A stretch of DNA of 64,000 bases. Source: a bacterium. Lineage in GTDB: Bacteria > Planctomycetota > Planctomycetia > Pirellulales > Pirellulaceae. Both the position numbers and the translations under genes were made by a program. The stretch covers positions 62,001 through 126,000 of the forward strand of contig JAUIGN010000016.1 in the NCBI GenBank assembly GCA_030430075.1. The letters are read 5' to 3'. The notes below the pieces were generated by a model, which ran no database searches, was not told the origin of the DNA, and saw only the letters and a program-made list of their open reading frames with translations. Below, one piece after another: positions 59,884-64,000 of the stretch (the first letter of the stretch is position 1; every line of letters begins with the position of its first letter).

Positions 59884-61404
59884 TCACGAAATCCAATTCG
59901 CCGTCTGACCGAACGCCATGGTCCGTTTCTGCGGGTCATATACGAGTCCGGTAATCCCAGTCACGTCCCGGCCGCCGACCTGCCCCGTGAAGGTGATCGC
60001 GGAGCTCGTCGAGGTGGCATCCATATGGATATTCATCGTCACACCCGGATAGCCGGGGAAGGTGCAGACGACGGTCTCCGAATTGAGGCCGCAGAGGATG
60101 CTGTTTCCGGCGGGAATCAGCGTGTTCTCGACCTTGATGTTGCCAATGTTCCAGCCGGAACCGGCAGGATAAATGGACGCCGCCGGTACCGTGATGTTCA
60201 GCGACCCGGTGTGCGGCGTAGCCGGTGCGTTCGGTTGTGCCGTGAACGCGCCGTCGTAGGGCAGGACGGTCAGCGTAACCGAATCCCCCGTCTGCACATT
60301 GAAGCCGGCTTCATCCTTGAAATAGTCGTCGTAGGGAAAACCGTAGTTCTTGCCGTCGATCGAATACGCATGCACCATCTGCGAATAGGCATTGAACGCG
60401 GCCCCGGCAGGATAGTAGTTCCACGGGGTCGCACAGTTTGGAAGCCCGGCGGCGATACTTCCCCAGTGCTCTGGATTGCCGAGCACTCCGCGGCAGATGG
60501 CTGCTGAGATAATGGCCCCAAAGTTGTTTTGAGCGGCCGAACCGTTCTGCTCGATGGTGCCCGCCAACGCGGATTGCGTGGTGATGCCGGCGATGGTCAC
60601 CGCCGAGAACGGACCACCCTGGAACGAATAGTCGCAGCTCAGGTTCGCATTGACCGGTGACTGGCTCATATCCGTGGTGGTTCGGAAGTTCTTATAGACG
60701 TAGTTGCCGTAGTTGACGACGGTATCACTGGCCACCAGCGTAGGCAGACCGGTTGTGATCTGCGCGTCCAGAATCTTGCCACTGTCATCGAGGTAGCCGG
60801 GCGAGAAAAAGCGCAACGTGTCGTCGTTGACCGAGTTGGGATTCGGCGAAGTGTTGTAGGGATCCCCGAGTCCGCACAACAGCTTCCAGAGTCCTTGCGC
60901 GGTCACCCCGTCTTTGTAGCCGACCGTGACATCATCCTTCGTCAACTGCATTGGCAGTCCGACAAAGTCGACGGCCGTAATGTCCCAGATCGCCCAGGCA
61001 TCACCCCCCTGAGCACTGGCCGCCAGACCGCCCTCGAATTTGTCGTAGAGGAAATCGAGTTGCAACAGGGAAGGGGCCGCGAGTGTCCCTTTAGCGATCG
61101 ACTGGGTGCGGTACGCCGGATCAGCGACGTAAAATCGAAACCCGACATTACCACCGCTGGTGGTATACGTCGGCATGACGATGACCAGTGTCGCGTCCTT
61201 GGGAAGATCCACCAGGAACGTGCCGGCATTCTGTTCGGTAAACGGCGACGGCGCAGCTTCCCACGACCAGGAGTTGCTGCCGCTCTGACAAAGCCACTGG
61301 CCGCCATTGCCGTCCTGATTGATACCTTGCTGGGCAGCGTAGACAAGATCCTTGCCGGAATGGTTCTTAATGGTCAGCGTGACAGTTTGCAGTGGCGTCG
61401 ACAT
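59884..61404 (-). CDS. GH64-like beta-1,3-glucanase (thaumatin-like fold)
   Basis: A 506-residue protein that resembles glycoside hydrolase family 64 laminaripentaose-producing glucanases. The segment QMVHAYSIDGKNYGFPYDDY matches the C-terminal GH64 block, and NLSCDYSFQGGPFSAV and NYYPAGAAFNAYSQ fit a thaumatin-like beta-sandwich. An N-terminal domain (about 1-130; VTLTIKNHSGKDLVYAAQQ) reads like a small beta domain, and a C-terminal beta segment (about 420-506) follows. No signal peptide is visible at the ATG, which is supported by GGGGGAAG about 8 bases upstream. Its cleavage products and whether it is exported are open. It stands alone, between a sigma gene and a tRNA. Confidence 0.7.
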   Translation of the reverse strand: MSTPLQTVTLTIKNHSGKDLVYAAQQGINQDGNGGQWLCQSGSNSWSWEAAPSPFTEQNAGTFLVDLPKDATLVIVMPTYTTSGGNVGFRFYVADPAYRTQSIAKGTLAAPSLLQLDFLYDKFEGGLAASAQGGDAWAIWDITAVDFVGLPMQLTKDDVTVGYKDGVTAQGLWKLLCGLGDPYNTSPNPNSVNDDTLRFFSPGYLDDSGKILDAQITTGLPTLVASDTVVNYGNYVYKNFRTTTDMSQSPVNANLSCDYSFQGGPFSAVTIAGITTQSALAGTIEQNGSAAQNNFGAIISAAICRGVLGNPEHWGSIAAGLPNCATPWNYYPAGAAFNAYSQMVHAYSIDGKNYGFPYDDYFKDEAGFNVQTGDSVTLTVLPYDGAFTAQPNAPATPHTGSLNITVPAASIYPAGSGWNIGNIKVENTLIPAGNSILCGLNSETVVCTFPGYPGVTMNIHMDATSTSSAITFTGQVGGRDVTGITGLVYDPQKRTMAFGQTANWIS

Positions 61405-61983
61405 GGTTTTCTTCCCCCGGATTTTTTGCTCCTACTCACCCCGGCCGGTGGACGCATCCCACGACGAAGCCGGATGGTGGATGGTGGCAGAGTTGCCCGG
61501 CGACTTCAAGCATCTTCTCGGGGGGGGGGGCGGAGGCGCTTGCCAAGTCAGAGAGTGCGCCGGGCCGACCCGACTGGCCGGACGGCCGCCACTCGGACCA
61601 ACCAGCACATGGCGGCTTGCCTGAGTACAGGACTGGTGCCGAACACAATCCGAATTATGAGGATCGAACTCCGAATTATGAGGACCGAACGAAGAGGACC
61701 GAATTATGAGGAACCGGGCCTCGGTAGCCCGCTTTTCGCCAAGCAAAGGATTGCTAGAATGGGGAGCTTGCGAGGTGGCCGGTGCGAGGCAAGCCATCCG
61801 GAGCGTTGCCGCTAACCCGGTCCGAGGCGTGCGTCGCCCAGCCCGAACCATGGCCGCAAACGGGTACCCGTTCACTGAGGGCCAACCACCACTTACCACA
61901 AGCAGCCGCTTCAAGCGGGCACGGATTGACCCCGCGAATGGAAGTCGCGCGTAGCCGCGTCAACAAGTAGCAACCAACATCCT
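61405..61983. other. Intergenic region with G-run and short direct repeats, 579 bases
   Basis: No gene is supported. It contains an uninterrupted run of 11 G (61520-61530) and three copies of CCGAATTATGAGGA at 61650-61663, 61671-61684 and 61699-61712. No convincing promoter for the tRNA is visible. Confidence 0.5.
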
Positions 61984-62057
61984 GGCGGAGTAGCTCAGCT
62001 GGTTAGAGCAGCGGAATCATAATCCGCGTGTCGGGGGTTCGAGTCCCTCCTCCGCTA
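61984..62057 (+). tRNA. tRNA-Met (CAT)
   Basis: A complete 74-base cloverleaf without encoded CCA. The acceptor stem is GGCGGAG/CTCCGCT with a G-T pair at the end, the D stem GCTC/GAGC, the anticodon stem GCGGA/TCCGC with loop ATCATAA (anticodon CAT), and the T stem GGGGG/CCCTC around TTCGAGT. The ordinary G-T end and lack of initiator features make it an elongator Met, or an Ile2 (modified C34), tRNA. Its 3' 55 bases are also read in the opposite direction as the end of the integrase gene. Confidence 0.93.
62003..62057. other. Probable attachment-site core (att) in tRNA-Met
   Basis: The stretch from the D-loop/stem to the 3' end of the tRNA is shared with the 3' end of the integrase gene. 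Tyrosine recombinases of this kind usually use a tRNA 3' part as attB. The matching copy at the other end of the element is outside the window, so exact att limits cannot be fixed. Confidence 0.5.
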
Positions 62058-63571
62058 CTTGCGTCAGCCAGCGTCACTGGCTGACTCTCAACGCCAAACC
62101 CTTGTTCCGGCAAGGGTTTATTCTTTTTGGCGTCCGCTTCTTTATCGATCTCTGCCGACTCTGCCTGTGACTCCGGGTGACAGTTTGCGTCATCCAACGC
62201 CGGAAGTTTGGCAAACATGTGTGCAAACTTTTCTGTTCCCTCAGCACTGGCTGACTCGTCCAGCTTCAGTGACGGGGGAGCCGGCAGGCCACTGATTGCC
62301 GTCGCACGATCGGCCATCTCCAGATGAGTGTAGGTGTTCATCGTCAGGTCGACATTGCTGTGACGGGCGAGCGACTGGGCCATCTTGGGGCCAATGCCCG
62401 CTTTGCTGAGATTGGAGATGAAAATGTGCCGGTTGGCGTGAAAGTCGGCATACATTCCCTCCTGGTCCTGGTAGCAGAGATAATCGGAGTCTTCCCGTCG
62501 CTTGCGTTCCTCTGGATCGTCCTTAGCTTCGTCAATCCAGATGGCCCGAGCAGCTTCGAGGTCGAGCCGCATCATTTTCGCCGTACGTCTCATCCCTCCG
62601 CCAGGCCTTCTTAGATTGAAGAGCGGCTCATCGGGGCCAAGATCGGTCTTCGTAGTTAGCCACTTTTGCAACTGCGAAACCAACTCCGGATGGAGTGGAA
62701 TGGCTTCTTTCTTTCGTCTCTTGCTGTAGGCAGCCGGAACGTTGATCGTAGCGGGCTGACCATGAAAGTTGAGGGAACGCTTATTGATGGACGCCAACTC
62801 ACGACATCTGTAGCCGGTCCAAATCGCCAAGATATAGAGCATGGCTCGGTCCACTCCAGAAACACACTGTATGGCCGGTCCGGAGTGAGCTGCGTCGATG
62901 AGTCTTGGAATCGCGTCTGATGAGAGAGCCCGACGCTGTCTCCGATTCTCGGTGTTGGTGTTGAGCGGGCGGAGTTCAGCCAATGGATTTTCACCACTTC
63001 GTTTTCCGATCCACTTCACGAAGTGTTTGACGGCCGCCAAGTAATAGTTGCTTGTCTTGATGCGAAACTTTTTGGCTGCACGCTGTTCGGCTAACCATGT
63101 AATGACGCGGTCAGGATCGATGTCAGACCATCGATGAAACCCGCAACCGGAAAGAAGCCGCTTGATCCGATTGTGAGTCTGATCGACATGCTGTTTGGTC
63201 TCCTCTTTGGCCAACAGGTAGGCTTTGAACTCCGACAAATGTTCGAGTAAAGGGCGGCTGTAAAAGTCATCCTGCGGATCGATCAAGCCTGCTTTGCGTC
63301 GTTCGACTTGTCTCTCCCTTTCGGCGAGGAGTTGAACTGTTGCCTCCTTGTCGGTGCAGCCAGGTTCCTTTTTCCACTTTCCATGTTCGTCCTTGTATCG
63401 GATGTACCACTTGGCCGAAGGTCGGCTGTACCTCGTGCCGCATTCTGTCACCGGACAATGTACGATGCGTCCGCCGATCTTTATGCGGACGTACTGTTTC
63501 CCTTGCCGCGTGACAATGTTGGCATCCTTCGGGAGTTCCTTTGTCGTTATCACTTTGTCAACGCTTGACAT
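62003..63571 (-). CDS. Tyrosine recombinase/integrase ending inside a tRNA
   Basis: A 522-residue phage-type integrase. The catalytic core shows Arg in WTGYRCRELASIN (about 257), the box HANRHIFISNL with His and Arg (about 380), LARHSNVDLTM, and the nucleophile Tyr in NTYTHLE (about 413). A SAM-like N-terminal DNA-binding domain (about 110-200; YLAAVKHFVKWIG) precedes it. The first 80 residues are Lys-rich, with two Cys suggesting a zinc-like element (VTECGT and GCTDKEA). The last 18 residues (SSGGGTRTPDTRIMIPLL) are the antisense of the tRNA-Met 3' part. The gene therefore runs into the att site, and its C terminus is set by the integration target. An excisionase-like gene starts about 270 bases upstream. 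Confidence 0.92.
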   Translation of the reverse strand: MSSVDKVITTKELPKDANIVTRQGKQYVRIKIGGRIVHCPVTECGTRYSRPSAKWYIRYKDEHGKWKKEPGCTDKEATVQLLAERERQVERRKAGLIDPQDDFYSRPLLEHLSEFKAYLLAKEETKQHVDQTHNRIKRLLSGCGFHRWSDIDPDRVITWLAEQRAAKKFRIKTSNYYLAAVKHFVKWIGKRSGENPLAELRPLNTNTENRRQRRALSSDAIPRLIDAAHSGPAIQCVSGVDRAMLYILAIWTGYRCRELASINKRSLNFHGQPATINVPAAYSKRRKKEAIPLHPELVSQLQKWLTTKTDLGPDEPLFNLRRPGGGMRRTAKMMRLDLEAARAIWIDEAKDDPEERKRREDSDYLCYQDQEGMYADFHANRHIFISNLSKAGIGPKMAQSLARHSNVDLTMNTYTHLEMADRATAISGLPAPPSLKLDESASAEGTEKFAHMFAKLPALDDANCHPESQAESAEIDKEADAKKNKPLPEQGFGVESQPVTLADASSGGGTRTPDTRIMIPLL

Positions 63572-63603
63572 GGCTCGTATCTGTGCTTGAGGGCTAGTTG
63601 TGG

Positions 63604-63843
63604 CTACTTCTTTCGTGTCGCATTTCTGGAAGGACAGCCGGCGTCAACCCAAGCCACGATATCCTCCCGTCTCCACCGACGGCTCCCTCTTAGACGCACG
63701 GGCTCAGGGATTTCACCAGTAGCCAGCATCCGTTCAATAGTTCGAATAGAAGCTCTCAACATCTGTGCGACTTCAGCAATTGATACCAGGAGCGGCTGGC
63801 TCAACTGTCCGTCGGTCAGTTCCGTCGTTTTCTCTTTCTGCAT
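63604..63843 (-). CDS. AlpA/Xis-like small helix-turn-helix protein
   Basis: A 79-residue winged helix-turn-helix protein of the excisionase (MerR-like/AlpA) kind: LVSIAEVAQMLRASIRTIER forms the helices and RGSRRWRREDIVAWVDAG the wing, the usual pattern of SlpA/Xis DNA-binding subunits. It sits directly upstream of the integrase on the same strand and is expected to direct excision or regulate int. The ATG at 63843 is the natural start. The 157 bases upstream up to the window end hold a palindrome (63944-63960) that may be its operator. Confidence 0.82.
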   Translation of the reverse strand: MQKEKTTELTDGQLSQPLLVSIAEVAQMLRASIRTIERMLATGEIPEPVRLRGSRRWRREDIVAWVDAGCPSRNATRKK

Positions 63844-63943
63844 TTGAGAATCCTATTTCTAATACCCGTGTAGCCCGCCGGAGGTCTTTAACTCGCACGA
63901 CGGCTTGCTGCCGCGTCTTGAAAACTTACCAATTTCCGGCGAG

Positions 63944-63960
63944 TGGCGATATTTACGCCA
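63944..63960. promoter_or_regulatory. Palindrome upstream of the xis-like gene
   Basis: TGGCG-ATATTTA-CGCCA, 5-base arms, about 100 bases before the xis-like start. It is consistent with a repressor or Xis binding site; the function is unproven. Confidence 0.35.
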
Positions 63961-64000
63961 TGTGCAAAATTGGAGAACGGAAAGTGCATGTGCGATACTC

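Larger units (their letters stand above)
62003..64000. mobile_element. Left end of an integrated element at tRNA-Met
   Basis: The unit begins at the tRNA and contains an integrase pointing into it and an excisionase-like gene. Its base composition is lower in GC than the rest of the window. It continues beyond the right edge, so its size, cargo and right attachment site are unknown. Confidence 0.7.

Overview
The window reads as a chromosomal segment of a high-GC planctomycete (inferred). The evidence is a DUF1559-type pseudopilin with the H-x9-DG C-terminal signature, several PQQ-propeller secreted proteins, a twin-arginine Gfo/Idh/MocA oxidoreductase, ECF sigma factors beside very large signalling proteins, weak Shine-Dalgarno use, and GC-rich coding that throws long antisense shadow ORFs. 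The right-hand 2 kb is visibly less GC-rich and belongs to an integrated element.

Layout. 1-7.4 kb: tail of signal peptidase I, a Cys-rich secreted protein, an ECF sigma factor with a membrane anti-sigma/FecR-like partner, and a patatin-like protein with about six membrane segments. 7.6-22 kb: mostly housekeeping genes. These are mutS; the moxR-DUF58-DUF4129 triad; RNase III with a PP-loop tRNA-thiolation-like protein; an HtrA protease; mgtE; a sugar/choline-phosphate-type nucleotidyltransferase; and a MetE-like methyltransferase. 22-31 kb: a His-rich exported protein, a minus-strand operon of two PQQ-propeller proteins (the first a methyltransferase-like/PQQ/LamG giant) plus an oxidoreductase, and an inositol-monophosphatase family enzyme.

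31.2-39.6 kb is the most unusual part. An alpha/beta-hydrolase-CHAT fusion converges on a two-gene operon of a membrane patatin-like protein, whose nucleophile serine is replaced by glutamine, and a second CHAT protein. It looks like a protease/lipase effector or conflict locus that I cannot match to a named system. 39.8-47.8 kb carries a secreted double alpha/beta hydrolase, a TIGR03032-type protein, a zinc-less RecQ, a pyruvate kinase with K+-independent signature residues, and a quinone-oxidoreductase-like enzyme.

48.4-54.5 kb is a compact type II secretion/pseudopilin-like operon: three consecutive GspF-type proteins, three minor pseudopilins and a DUF1559 pseudopilin, with no ATPase or secretin in view. 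55-59.7 kb is an ECF sigma factor followed by a kinase-STAND-FGE fusion. After a GH64-like beta-1,3-glucanase comes a tRNA-Met(CAT) whose 3' part is also the 3' end of a tyrosine-recombinase gene. This marks the left end of an integrated element that continues past the window with an AlpA/Xis-like gene.

A family of intergenic palindromes (GTCATGC-N3-GCATGAC behind CCGTAGG) recurs in the 3' flanks of genes from 34.6 to 54.7 kb. No rRNA, CRISPR array or IS transposase was seen.
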